Part shown: piece after piece, positions 7,001 through 13,512 of the stretch
How the letters are laid out: each line of letters opens with the position of its first letter
Position numbering within the stretch: position 1 is the stretch's first letter
NCBI GenBank assembly: GCA_937907415.1
Contig: CALCHY010000182.1
Location: 1 to 16,440, forward strand
Direction: 5' to 3'
Length of the DNA: 16,440 bases
Source of the DNA: an uncultured Trueperaceae bacterium
GTDB lineage: Bacteria; Deinococcota; Deinococci; Deinococcales; Trueperaceae
The notes under the pieces: generated by a model
Seen by the model: only the letters and a program-made list of their open reading frames with translations
Database searches by the model: none
Told to the model about the DNA's origin: nothing
Translations under genes and position numbers: made by a program

Positions 7001-8346
7001 CGCAGGACGCGCGCCTGAAGGCGTTCGATGAGGCCGTGGTGTTCGCTAAGGACGCCCTGGGTGAGATGCCCGGCCCGCTAGAACAGAACATTGACACGCT
7101 CCGCGCATACCGCGACTCCCTCGACCTAAGCGAAGAAGGCGCGCAAGCCCTCGCGGTTGAACTCGACCGCCTCATCGCTGCCCTACAGCGCCTGCAGGGT
7201 ATCGAGAACAGTGGCCTCAGGCAGTTCGCGGGTGACGTGAACGCCCTCGCCGCCAGCCTTCCCGGCCTCGGCGGCACCTTCGCGCGCAGCACCGGCCTCG
7301 TAGCCGAGGGCCTCCACAAGATCGCGGAGACGGACAACAAGCTCGAAGGCACCGCGCTCGTCATCCGCGGCGTGACCACCGCCATTGAAGGCATCACCGC
7401 CGCAGCCAGTGACGGGGGTCTCAACGGCAACCAGATCATGGAACTCATTGGAGGCATAGCTAGCGTGGCCGCCGAGGCCATCGGCTCCCTCACTGGCATT
7501 CCTGGCCTCGGTCAGGTGGCCTCCGCAGCCTTCCAACTCATCACCCTTGCAGTTGGTGACTTGTCGGACGGCCTCGCGGAGATCCAAGAACAGGTTGACC
7601 AGACCGCCAAGAGCATGCCGCTGCTTGCTCGCGGGACGCTTGACGCGTTCGCGAGCGAGTACACGCGTCAAGTGAGCGCTGGCGGTTCGTTCGGCCGCAC
7701 GAAAGCCGAGCTGGACAAGGAAGCGTACGACGCCGCCGTCGAGTTGGCGGGGTCCTTCGCGAACGTCTTCGCCACCTCACTGGCCAGCGCGGACTTCGCG
7801 GGAAGCCTCGACCTGGGCTTCGACAAGATGATCAGAGACCAACTCATCGAGGCGTTCATCCTCTCCCCGGAGGTCCAAGCGCAGATCAAGGCATTGGTGG
7901 AGTTCTGGCAGAAAGCGTGGGCGGACGGCACTCTCGATGACGCGGAGCGTGACCGCTGGGAGCGCTTGAAGCAGGGGCTCATCGAGAGCGGGCAGGCGAC
8001 GCGTGAGCAACTCCGCGAACTCGGGTTGCTTGAGGACGAGCAGGCGAAGAAGACGCGGACTGGCGGGGCGCGCATCACTGACCTCACCGGCCCAGCCAGA
8101 GATCACTTCGCTGACCTGCTCGCGCCGCTGCGGAACCTGGGGGCGCAACTGACGGCCTTGCAGGACATCCGAAACATCCTGGATGCACGCCTGCCTAAGG
8201 TCGGAGTGTGGAACGGCGGCGCCACCGTGACGGCGGGCGGCCCGACCATCCACATCGACACCGTGAAAGTCGACCACGTGAAGGACGCCCGCAGCTTGTT
8301 CGATGAGCTGAGTCGCATCGCTTCGCGCGTGGAGAGGGGGAGGTGA
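4039..8346 (+). CDS. Tail tape measure protein
   Basis: This 1435-residue protein has a GGGAGGG ribosome site 5 bases before its ATG. Residues 1-120 are charged coiled coil (LSDLRAELKKQEADLKSLAA). Around residues 253-302 lies the typical tape-measure block GRGIPIVQELAAQFGVAESE followed by IRGMVSEGRVGFADIEQAFT. Hydrophobic segments occur at about 362-385, 399-426 and 1133-1174; the first two could cross the host membrane during DNA injection. Two copies of a 20-residue helical repeat (ARAPLIRA.EWD.AWFAE) lie at 751-770 and 799-818. The protein would span the tail lumen; at the usual ~0.15 nm per residue the tail would be roughly 215 nm, an inference. The C-terminal GG-containing end precedes Dit, the standard order. 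Confidence 0.95.
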   Translation: MATVLEELLIALRVDDGKLKAELARIVDQTRKAGSEGEKALKPFESGLSRMAAEARAGLRPLSDLRAELKKQEADLKSLAAAQDKNSGEYRKTVEQLTSVKRELASVTTELKTQESLFDRLGGTMTRVGGVLSLGITAPLTILGATGVKSAQQLEVFQRSLETLTGNAEAARDVFEELYEFDTSTTFTWPSLTKATTLLAAFNVESQDLIPTLSRLGDISAAVNMNIDELAEIYGKAKVQGRLFMEDINQLSGRGIPIVQELAAQFGVAESEIRGMVSEGRVGFADIEQAFTTMTSEGGRFFEMMKTQTDTSEGRMMALRKEFEQVTDLIGDAFIPTVDRLVAGARTAVQWFVDLDESTQQLIINIGLFAAALGPLLIGLGQAVRVAGQLRTAFVALRAAGLLMAGPTGWVVLGIAAIGGLALALSGRGDSLDAKLEKVRAEFDNVKTALGENDSTGVRSALKELATHLDGPAKDAIQRLIDKLGKVSEVTEAMLLDVRMAVLQAEAIAERSAVEIRLKAVVERNAALMPEEFDAADTIIRSVEGRGGRANVSPHEQAQFDRAQRVMSGTATADDWFVRKQREQDELWGRVEFLTTQIDSYESAVQRLLNAPEEGGNAGKAPPPGENDPDAVQKRVAALRAELAAMQREVDVGLADAATLAERSAQAVDGALRDLIRLGADDDVLDALLGDKSTFESAVRDRTKLLAPIIRAEMLDERLRIEQEQTDQVIRDAQQAIRVAEQRAESERLGAVARAPLIRAAEWDAAWFAERDAEETQARRTSAESTIAQNRKSRDQQAAVARAPLIRAEEWDLAWFAEQAEIASLIAENGTRAVIKANNDALAERLAAAAEEVQRRGAESANTQTLLRFGQDARWSSPGASEAFTNQAARQGGGAVPIAMPSVFAGLDLEQTAFVEKVRGDLSAAMDLAASKAAALGEAYDLPKEQMSLLRAAVMDLIEGGLDPASPAVQEFVEKFGELGEAVEEAAAQDARLKAFDEAVVFAKDALGEMPGPLEQNIDTLRAYRDSLDLSEEGAQALAVELDRLIAALQRLQGIENSGLRQFAGDVNALAASLPGLGGTFARSTGLVAEGLHKIAETDNKLEGTALVIRGVTTAIEGITAAASDGGLNGNQIMELIGGIASVAAEAIGSLTGIPGLGQVASAAFQLITLAVGDLSDGLAEIQEQVDQTAKSMPLLARGTLDAFASEYTRQVSAGGSFGRTKAELDKEAYDAAVELAGSFANVFATSLASADFAGSLDLGFDKMIRDQLIEAFILSPEVQAQIKALVEFWQKAWADGTLDDAERDRWERLKQGLIESGQATREQLRELGLLEDEQAKKTRTGGARITDLTGPARDHFADLLAPLRNLGAQLTALQDIRNILDARLPKVGVWNGGATVTAGGPTIHIDTVKVDHVKDARSLFDELSRIASRVERGR
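6289..6492 (+). repeat. Two-copy 60-base coding repeat in the tape measure gene
   Basis: Bases 6289-6348 and 6433-6492 encode near-identical 20-residue units (17-18 identities) with the W..AWFAE core, 48 codons apart. Many synonymous positions differ, so the copies are old and kept at the protein level. Confidence 0.6.
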
Positions 8347-8350
8347 GGTC

Positions 8351-9094
8351 ATGCCGCAGGTGCTGAAGAACGCCGCCGGAGCGACCATGACTCTGCCTAG
8401 GCACGTGTTCGTGACGGGCTTCGACCGCCCGCAAGCTCTGCAAGTGGTTCAGGGCGGGTTGGGGGCAGTGCTCACGCGCCGCACGCACCTACCGATGCGC
8501 GGGAGCATCCAGGGCCGCTACAGGGGCGCCGATTACGCGGCGGCTCAAGCCCAGCTGGACGCCCTACTGGCGTTCTTGCACTATCAACCCATCGAGCTGC
8601 GTTTGTTCGGCGCGACCGGCCGGTACTTGCGCGTCGTGACCGAGGGCCTGTCAGACATCGATACGCGGCAGGGTCGCCTGGCGGAATTCCGCGTGCCGCT
8701 CATGGCCCTCGACCCCCTATGGTTGGGTGCGGCTGGTAGCGATGGGCCGCGCAGCGTTACGGGCACGAGCACCTTTAACGTCACAAATGCGGGGAACGCG
8801 CCAGCGCCGGTGCTGTTAACAATGACCGCAACGAGTGCGAACCGCCCGAAGGTTGAGAACCTCACCACCGGCCAGGAAGCCGAGTTGCTCCTGACCGTCA
8901 CCACAGGCAACACGTGGGTGATGGATGGGCAGTTGCACAGCGTCCAGCGCAACATGGTTGCGTCTAACGACGCGGCTGGGAACGCCTTCCTGGTTGGTGG
9001 GTTCGAGCTCGCGCCGGGCGTGAACGAGATTCGCGCCACGCGGCAGTCTGGCTCGTTCAGTCTCTCCTTGGGTTGGGTGACGCGGTGGTACTGA
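8351..9094 (+). CDS. Distal tail protein (Dit-like)
   Basis: This 247-residue protein starts at ATG 8351, 4 bases after the tape-measure stop with AGGTGAGG just upstream. The N-terminal half (LPRHVFVTGFDRPQALQVVQ; later RLAEFRVPLMALDPLWLG) is the pattern of the Dit ring domain. After a linker, the C-terminal half from about residue 130 (STFNVTNAGNAPAPVLLTMT; ending PGVNEIRATRQSGSFSLSLG) is a beta-sandwich like the galectin-type domain. Dit forms the hexameric hub joining the tube to the receptor-binding tip. Position directly after the tape measure agrees. Its end overlaps the next gene. Confidence 0.8.
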   Translation: MPQVLKNAAGATMTLPRHVFVTGFDRPQALQVVQGGLGAVLTRRTHLPMRGSIQGRYRGADYAAAQAQLDALLAFLHYQPIELRLFGATGRYLRVVTEGLSDIDTRQGRLAEFRVPLMALDPLWLGAAGSDGPRSVTGTSTFNVTNAGNAPAPVLLTMTATSANRPKVENLTTGQEAELLLTVTTGNTWVMDGQLHSVQRNMVASNDAAGNAFLVGGFELAPGVNEIRATRQSGSFSLSLGWVTRWY

Positions 9095-10254
9095 CCACCC
9101 GCATCCTCGACCGTTCCCGGGCGGTACTGGTCGTGCTTCCGAAGGCGTTCGACGTCCGGTACTCGCGCCGGCCATTGTCGGCCACAGAGGTCTTGGTGAG
9201 CGTCCCGCGCGACAGCCCTGGCCTGGAACACGCCGTGAGAGGAAGCCTCCTGGAGGTGTGGCGGGGGAACAACCTAGAGGCGTCCGGACGGCTCGAGCTG
9301 CGCGACGTTAGCGGCGGCGTGGTCACCCTAACGGCGTACACGGAAGAGATCCTCCTTAAGGACGTTCGCCTCCCGGCGAGTTACGGCGCGGTCTTCAGCG
9401 GCATGGACGCCGCAGACGTAATCCGCAGTTGCTTGGACGGGTGGGCAGTCAAGCGAATAAAGGCTGCGGCAGAGTGGGCCGCCCCGACCGGGAGTAGCAA
9501 GGTGACGGCGGTCGATGCTGGCGGCGGCACCCTCTGGCTCACCCGCGACGGCGCTGGGAAGTACGAACGCAACGGTTACGCCTACTACCGATTCAACTCG
9601 TCTGAGTTCCCCGGTTTCAAGAGCTGGGATCGCATCAGGTGGGCTAGTGACTACCCGCCCGACGGGCTCGTGTACACGACGGTGCAGTACCGGTTCGGAA
9701 CGAGCGGCACTTGGCTCCCGAGCGTCACGTGGCCAAGCGAAGGCGACCCCAGTCAGACCCTCACCGGCGAACGCGGCGTGCTGACTGATGAGCTGGGGTT
9801 GAGCCTCGGCGCAGCCACTAACAGCATCCTTGAGGTGCGCTGCAACCTGTTCAGCGACGATCAGGACAGCCAGGAGGAAGGCGAGGTGGGCACGAGCGGT
9901 ACCAGCCCGCGCTTCTACGCGCTGGAGGTCGTGGCGCGCACAACTGGCAGCCTGACGGTCGGGAGCATCCCCGCCAGCACGGGCGTGACGATGCAGGCCG
10001 TGAATGCGGACGCCGCTACCGCCTTCGACGTCATTCGAGACGCCTGTGAGCAAGCCAGGCTCGACTTTCAAGTCGTGCAAGGCCAGTTGGTGATGGCAGA
10101 AGCGTTCGGGCTGAGCCTCACCAGCAGCGTGAACCTCGTCACGAGCGAGGGCCGAGCCGCCCTGACCGCCCCCAGCACTATCGAGGTGCTCACGCTCGCT
10201 GGTGAACCCATCACCTTCGAATCCGAGTTCATCACCGTGGAGGTGCCCCTATGA
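9085..10254 (+). CDS. Tail tip hub protein, part 1 (Tal / Gp37-like)
   Basis: This is a 389-residue protein if GTG 9085 is the start, with GGGTGA at 9075-9080 and a 10-base overlap with Dit; TTG 9073 is an alternative adding four residues. The N-terminal segment (TTRILDRSRAVLVVLPKAFD, then VLVSVPRDSPGLEH and EVWRGNNLEASGRLELRDVS) is the usual opening of siphovirus hub proteins that begin with a phage-tail-hub fold. Residues about 140-290 form an inserted beta-rich domain with many Trp, Tyr and Gly residues, possibly carbohydrate-binding. The last part (AFDVIRDACEQARLDFQVVQ) returns to hub-like sequence and stops at an ATGA. The rest of the hub seems to be in the next gene. No lysin motif is seen. 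Confidence 0.6.
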   Translation: MVLTTRILDRSRAVLVVLPKAFDVRYSRRPLSATEVLVSVPRDSPGLEHAVRGSLLEVWRGNNLEASGRLELRDVSGGVVTLTAYTEEILLKDVRLPASYGAVFSGMDAADVIRSCLDGWAVKRIKAAAEWAAPTGSSKVTAVDAGGGTLWLTRDGAGKYERNGYAYYRFNSSEFPGFKSWDRIRWASDYPPDGLVYTTVQYRFGTSGTWLPSVTWPSEGDPSQTLTGERGVLTDELGLSLGAATNSILEVRCNLFSDDQDSQEEGEVGTSGTSPRFYALEVVARTTGSLTVGSIPASTGVTMQAVNADAATAFDVIRDACEQARLDFQVVQGQLVMAEAFGLSLTSSVNLVTSEGRAALTAPSTIEVLTLAGEPITFESEFITVEVPL

Positions 10255-11621
10255 TCGCCGCCGAACTGGTGACGTTGACTGACGGCGCAGACGGCTTCGC
10301 GACGAGCATCACGGCCCGCGGGCCAGGCACCGGCATCAACCGCATGCAGGTGACCGTCAGGAACGAAACCGCCATCACTAAGTACGGGTTGCGGGAGGCG
10401 GTGGAGGACTTCCCGGACGCCGTCGACGCCGCCGACCTGCTTGCGAAGGCGAATGCGCGCCTGGCTGAGGTGAGTGACCCGGCGAAGTTTCAGCAACTCA
10501 CGGTGCGCGTCTCCGGGCACACGGAGCCGTTCGCGCTCGGGCAGCGCGTCCGCGTTAGCGACGGCGAACTTGGGTTGGCCACGACCGCGAGGATCACTGG
10601 TGTTGACGTAACGGAGGACACCGCCACCATCACCCTCGGCGATGCACCCTCCAGCCTCCTTGACGTGTTGAACGCCCGCGACGCTGAAGAGCGCCGCGAG
10701 GTCGCCCTGGGATTACCCGCCCCCATCAGCGTGCAGTTGGTGCCCGCCCCGACCGGCGTGATTGTGCTCGTGCAGCTCGGGGCGAACAGTCGCGCCGTCG
10801 GCGTCGAGGTTCACTGCTCGCCAGTGAATGGCTTCGCGCCAGACGTGAGCACGCTAGTGGCGCGCGGGCCTGGCGCGCGCTTTGAGGTGAACGGCCTGCC
10901 GACGGCCATCCGACAGTTCTTCCGCGTCCGCGCCTACGACGACCGCGGGAACTTCAGCCCATTCACCGACCAAATCAGCACCTCCGCCAGGGGTGTCGGC
11001 ACCGCCGAGTTAGTGGTTGGTCAGATTGACATCACGAACGCCGAAAGGTCAGATGCTGCGCTCTCGGTCAAGACGAGCAGCGCGGCAGAGGTGCTGCGAC
11101 TCGGAAACATCACTGGAAAGCCGGGCGTGCCGGCCGGAACGCAATTTGGGCTGTGGGGCGCTCTCGGTACCGGTATCTTCATCGAGAACGTTCCTCGAAT
11201 TGTCTATGCCGATTCGGCAACTCTCGTGGTCGAGACACTCATCACAAGTTTGGCAGCAGGCGCCAATGCGGGATTCTCAACTAGCACGGTCTTGAAGGCC
11301 TTCCCCGTCGTTGAAGCGTTGCCTGGCCAGAAGGTGACGGTGAACGTCGCCGTCCGCCAGGTCGGTGCGCGCTGGTACAAGGACCCGGCTCCCGGGGAAA
11401 GCCCAGCGGTGGTGTTCAACGATTACGCCTTCAACACCTGGATTCGTCACTCACCATCTGGCGTGTATATCACCGCACCGTTCACGGCTGGCGTGAACCC
11501 GTACTTGTTTGATGGGATTCGAATAAACCTGAGCGGCACCATGCTTGCCATTACCGCGTTGACGAAAGGAAGTTTGAAAGCGGTGGTCCAGTTCGACTAC
11601 CTTGTCGTGGTAACGGGCTAA
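10251..11621 (+). CDS. Tail tip hub protein, part 2, with fibronectin-like and receptor-binding regions
   Basis: This 456-residue protein overlaps part 1 by 4 bases (ATGA), so it is probably made by coupled re-initiation. Residues about 30-150 (AITKYGLREAVEDFPDAVDA, then ADLLAKANARLAEVSDPAKF, GQRVRVSDGELGLATTARIT) are the C-terminal half normally found in Gp37-like hub proteins. Residues about 155-250 form a fibronectin-III-like strand pattern (PAPTGVIVLVQLG to FFRVRAYDDRGNFSPFT). The rest, rich in Gly, Ala and Thr strands, would be a tip or receptor-binding domain ending AVVQFDYLVVVTG. It precedes the small fibre-tip genes and a possible transcript end. Confidence 0.6.
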   Translation: MIAAELVTLTDGADGFATSITARGPGTGINRMQVTVRNETAITKYGLREAVEDFPDAVDAADLLAKANARLAEVSDPAKFQQLTVRVSGHTEPFALGQRVRVSDGELGLATTARITGVDVTEDTATITLGDAPSSLLDVLNARDAEERREVALGLPAPISVQLVPAPTGVIVLVQLGANSRAVGVEVHCSPVNGFAPDVSTLVARGPGARFEVNGLPTAIRQFFRVRAYDDRGNFSPFTDQISTSARGVGTAELVVGQIDITNAERSDAALSVKTSSAAEVLRLGNITGKPGVPAGTQFGLWGALGTGIFIENVPRIVYADSATLVVETLITSLAAGANAGFSTSTVLKAFPVVEALPGQKVTVNVAVRQVGARWYKDPAPGESPAVVFNDYAFNTWIRHSPSGVYITAPFTAGVNPYLFDGIRINLSGTMLAITALTKGSLKAVVQFDYLVVVTG

Positions 11622-11622
11622 A

Positions 11623-11664
11623 CGCGGCGTCCGCCGCGGCGCGTGAACCAGAGTTCTGGCTCAC
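11623..11664 (+). terminator. Two consecutive hairpins after the hub genes (weak terminator candidate)
   Basis: CGCGGC and GCCGCG pair around a GTCC loop (11623-11638), and an imperfect hairpin follows at 11643-11664 (GTGA..CCAG with CTGG..TCAC, one A-C mismatch). There is no T-run after either. They separate the tail operon from the fibre-tip gene. Confidence 0.3.
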
Positions 11665-11683
11665 ACCCCAAGGAACGGTGTTG

Positions 11684-11711
11684 TTGATGTTCGTCCCGCG
11701 AAACATATGAA
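11684..11711 (+). promoter_or_regulatory. Possible promoter for the fibre-tip gene
   Basis: TTGATG and TATGAA are separated by 16 bases, each matching 4 of 6 bases of the sigma-70 consensus, and lie about 43 bases before the fibre-tip start. The match is modest and could be chance. Confidence 0.25.
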
Positions 11712-11753
11712 GTCTCGCCGCCCACTCTTAAGATCGAGATTGGAGAACACGAT

Positions 11754-12203
11754 ATGCCAGAGCTCGTTAACACCGGCAACGTCCACGCCACTGCCGCTGG
11801 CGGCGGCGTGCGCCTGGACTCCGTTATCGCCGCGCTGGGCCCTGAACTGGTGGCCGACACAGCCTTCATTGATAGCCTGATAACCAGTCTCATTGGGCCC
11901 GTGTCAAGCAACGCGAACGGTTCTTTCGTTCGCCTCGCGAATGGCCTGCAAGTCTGCTGGAATCCCACAGTCTCCCTGGCTTACGTGAACTCGACCACGC
12001 TTCGCGCGGTCTGGACGTTCCCGGCCGCTTTCAACGCACTACCCGCGGTCGCACCCAACCTTCGCGGGTGGAGCACCTTCGTAGTGGGCACGCCAATCGC
12101 CCTCACGGCGGTCGACACGGCAACGCTGGAATACCGCGCCACCGGCTTCACCTCCGGTAACACCGTGACATTCAGCGCACTCGCCATCGGCACGTGGTTG
12201 TAA
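11754..12203 (+). CDS. Tail fibre tip / receptor-binding protein, expressed copy
   Basis: This 149-residue protein starts at ATG 11754 behind TTGGAG. Residues 1-40 form a constant leader (MPELVNTGNVHATAAGGGVR). Residues 41-67 are encoded by the repeated segment and end in NGSFVRLANGLQV. This is followed by CW, giving the NG.FVR.A.G.Q.CW pattern of many phage tail-fibre tips, where a knob domain binds the receptor. Residues 68-149 are a beta-rich tip ending ALAIGTWL. A homologous but different tip (ending YISIGRWK) is encoded head-on on the other strand and shares the repeated segment. The gene would be assembled on the hub as a small trimeric tip; that is inferred. Confidence 0.75.
   Translation: MPELVNTGNVHATAAGGGVRLDSVIAALGPELVADTAFIDSLITSLIGPVSSNANGSFVRLANGLQVCWNPTVSLAYVNSTTLRAVWTFPAAFNALPAVAPNLRGWSTFVVGTPIALTAVDTATLEYRATGFTSGNTVTFSALAIGTWL
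11875..11954 (+). repeat. Inverted repeat arm 1 of the fibre-tip cassette
   Basis: This 80-base arm matches the reverse complement of 12480-12559 at 71 positions. It contains two identical blocks: 16 bases at 11875-11890 and 39 bases at 11916-11954. The 16 bases between them (11900-11915) differ at 8 positions. Within the 39 bases is a small palindrome, TTCGC-CTC-GCGAA (11929-11941). Confidence 0.85.
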
Positions 12204-12212
12204 GGATTGTCG

Positions 12213-12559
12213 CTACTTCCACCGGCCAATCGAAATGTAACCGGGCACGAACTCTTGCTGGTTGTTGACCCCATATCCACGCAGACTGCATCCGGTAGTT
12301 GACACCGCAACAACAACGACGCTCAACGCGAAGTTGGAGGGTCCGCTCCGGCCGGACGGAACGATCACCGGCGTCGCCACAAATGAGGTCGGGAACGTGA
12401 GCGCGACGGTGGAGCTATTCCAGTACGGCGCAACGGTTTGGGTGTTCGTTGGGGTGGGCGTGCCGGATTGATACCAGGCGACTTGCAGGCCATTCGCGAG
12501 GCGAACGAAAGAACCGTTGGCATTACTCTCGACTGGCCCAATAAGACTGGTTATCAGGC
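12213..12559 (-). pseudogene. Silent alternative fibre tip cassette, inverted and without its own start
   Basis: Read on the minus strand, this segment first repeats the shared region (LITSLIGPV.SNANGSFVRL, ANGLQV) and continues into a distinct 88-residue tip: AWYQSGTPTPTNTQ, then ALTFPTSFVATPVIVPSG, ending VPGYISIGRWK and TAG. It aligns with the tip of the gene at 11754 but differs through most of its length. The frame extends upstream to a GTG at 12617, but those added residues have no counterpart in the expressed copy and no ribosome site, so I treat the cassette as headless. The two tips converge with 9 bases between their stops. Inversion at the shared arms would give an in-frame 155-residue fibre tip. 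The cassette is therefore probably a stored allele and not debris. Confidence 0.7.
12480..12559 (-). repeat. Inverted repeat arm 2 of the fibre-tip cassette
   Basis: This is the partner of 11875-11954 in opposite orientation. The identical blocks are 12480-12518 (39 bases) and 12544-12559 (16 bases). Inner ends enclose 525 bases that hold both tip-coding segments; outside the 80-base arms the similarity stops abruptly on both sides. Confidence 0.85.
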
Positions 12560-12638
12560 GACCGGTTGGATACTTCACGCCTAATTTCCGCGGGCCAATG
12601 GTACCCTCACGAGACACTCACGTTTTGGAGGGGAATAC

Positions 12639-13034
12639 ATGAGACGCACCGCAACATTCCTGGCAATGGTCGCCGCGCTAGCACTCGCCGCTTGCGCTCC
12701 AGTGGCAACCATTACGCCGACAGAGCAGATTTCCAACCTGTCGTTCGACGAGGCGTTTCGCAAAACGGTCACGGCCATCAATAGCCAGCCTTACCCGGCA
12801 GACACAGGCGGTTGGGTAATCACGACCAGCGACCAAGTAGGAGGATTCATTAGCGCCGAGCTAAACGGTCGCGCGTTTGTCTTCTTCCAAGGCAACGTCC
12901 CCTACCGGGCCCTCGTGTCCGTGAGTCTCGTTTCGAGAACGGAGACGACCACCTCGGTAAATGTCTCGGGTAACAACGAAAAGGAAGCGGGGTTGCTAAT
13001 GGCAAACATCCGCTCGGCTCTTGGTCTGAACTAG
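12639..13034 (+). CDS. Small lipoprotein, cargo gene of unknown function
   Basis: This 131-residue protein starts at ATG 12639 with a strong GGAGGGG site. MRRTATFLAMVAALALAAC is a lipoprotein signal peptide with lipobox LAAC and acylated Cys19, so the mature protein should be membrane-anchored facing outward or in the periplasm. The mature part is mixed alpha-beta (NLSFDEAFRKTVTAINSQPY; GGWVITTSDQVGGFISAELN; YRALVSVSLVSRTETTTSVN). A sampled 60-base stretch is about 58% GC, lower than the tail genes. Phage lipoproteins next to fibre genes sometimes block superinfection by shielding the receptor; that role is a hypothesis here. No named family is recognised. TAATTT and TACCCT upstream are possible -10 boxes without clear -35 partners. 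Confidence 0.8.
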   Translation: MRRTATFLAMVAALALAACAPVATITPTEQISNLSFDEAFRKTVTAINSQPYPADTGGWVITTSDQVGGFISAELNGRAFVFFQGNVPYRALVSVSLVSRTETTTSVNVSGNNEKEAGLLMANIRSALGLN

Positions 13035-13098
13035 AAAGCTCGACGCACGCCTAGCAAGAGCAACGCGCCTGTCGCAGATCCTCGCCTTACAAGTTCCA

Positions 13099-13118
13099 GC
13101 CCCGCCGGTAGGCGGGGC
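13099..13118 (+). terminator. GC hairpin after the lipoprotein gene
   Basis: GCCCCGCC and GGCGGGGC (8 bp) pair around a GGTA loop, followed by CTATTCACT and a GGAGGAG site. It could end the lipoprotein transcript or shield the following message. The gene that the GGAGGAG should serve is broken (see 13139-13217). Confidence 0.45.
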
Positions 13119-13138
13119 CTATTCACTGGAGGAGTCCG

Positions 13139-13217
13139 TTACCCGGCATCAACAAGGCGACCCACCAGGTAGCTGGGGCCATCACGTTGGGCTCTGGTGT
13201 TTACGCGCTAGGAGGCC
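13139..13217 (+). pseudogene. Remnant of a small gene, start codon lost and interior cut off
   Basis: A GGAGGAG at 13128-13134 is followed, where an ATG or GTG would be expected, by TTA at 13139 and then a protein-like stretch: PGINKATHQVAGAITLGSGV followed by YALGGLT. The last part (AGAITLGSGVYALGGL) could be a membrane helix. Coding character ends at about 13215, exactly where the 3' end of the minus-strand DUF2158 gene begins. No continuation is seen after that gene. I interpret it as a small membrane-protein gene truncated by insertion of the DUF2158 module. Confidence 0.35.
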
Positions 13218-13424
13218 TTACGAGTCCACGCTCTCAAGGGTGGCGGCATGGAAAGTCCCAACCTTGTTCTCGCCTGTAGCATCGAACCATGCCGTTTGCA
13301 CATAGTCCGGGTCAGGCGGGGAGGCAGCCATTCCCGAAGCACGTACTGTGACTGGCTTGCCGAAAGCGGTAACGGTCATGAGCGGACCGCCGGACTTTAG
13401 CCGAACGATATCCCCAATATTCAT
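13218..13424 (-). CDS. DUF2158 (YodC-like) small protein
   Basis: This 68-residue protein starts MNIGDIVRLKSGGPLMTV and later reads VQTAWFDATGENKVGTFHAA ending TLESVDS. This is the hallmark of the YodC/DUF2158 family: GD.V.LKSGGP.MTV near the start, then a W-F block and a G.F....L.... ending. Family members are 60-90 residues and of unknown function, and are common in prophages and integrative elements. The start is ATG 13424, preceded by a weak GCGGGG; a longer in-frame extension upstream runs antisense through the next gene and lacks coding character. It is transcribed against its neighbours and abuts the remnant at 13139-13217. Confidence 0.8.
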   Translation of the reverse strand: MNIGDIVRLKSGGPLMTVTAFGKPVTVRASGMAASPPDPDYVQTAWFDATGENKVGTFHAATLESVDS

Positions 13425-13470
13425 GTTTGCCCCGCCGTAGATTACACACAAACCCTTACAAGCTTCTGAC

Positions 13471-13498
13471 GCCTCGCTTCGCGCGGGGCCTTTCTTTT
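13471..13498 (+). terminator. Intrinsic terminator-like hairpin before the 13513 gene
   Basis: GCCTCGC (13471-13477) and GCGGGGC (13483-13489) pair with one T-G wobble and are followed by CTTTCTTTT. This is the best T-tailed hairpin of the window. It lies just before the GGAGGAG of the next gene. Confidence 0.5.
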
Positions 13499-13512
13499 GG
13501 ATCGGAGGAGAT

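Noticed and set aside
10240..10260. Frameshift fusing the two hub genes
   Set aside because: The overlap has no slippery heptamer in register; ATGA re-initiation explains the arrangement.
12262..12471. Plus-strand 69-codon frame within the inverted tip cassette
   Set aside because: It is the shadow of the minus-strand tip, which has clear homology to the expressed fibre tip.
11875..12559. Diversity-generating retroelement (template and variable repeat)
   Set aside because: The repeats are inverted, their mismatches are not limited to adenines of one copy, and no reverse transcriptase is present in the window.
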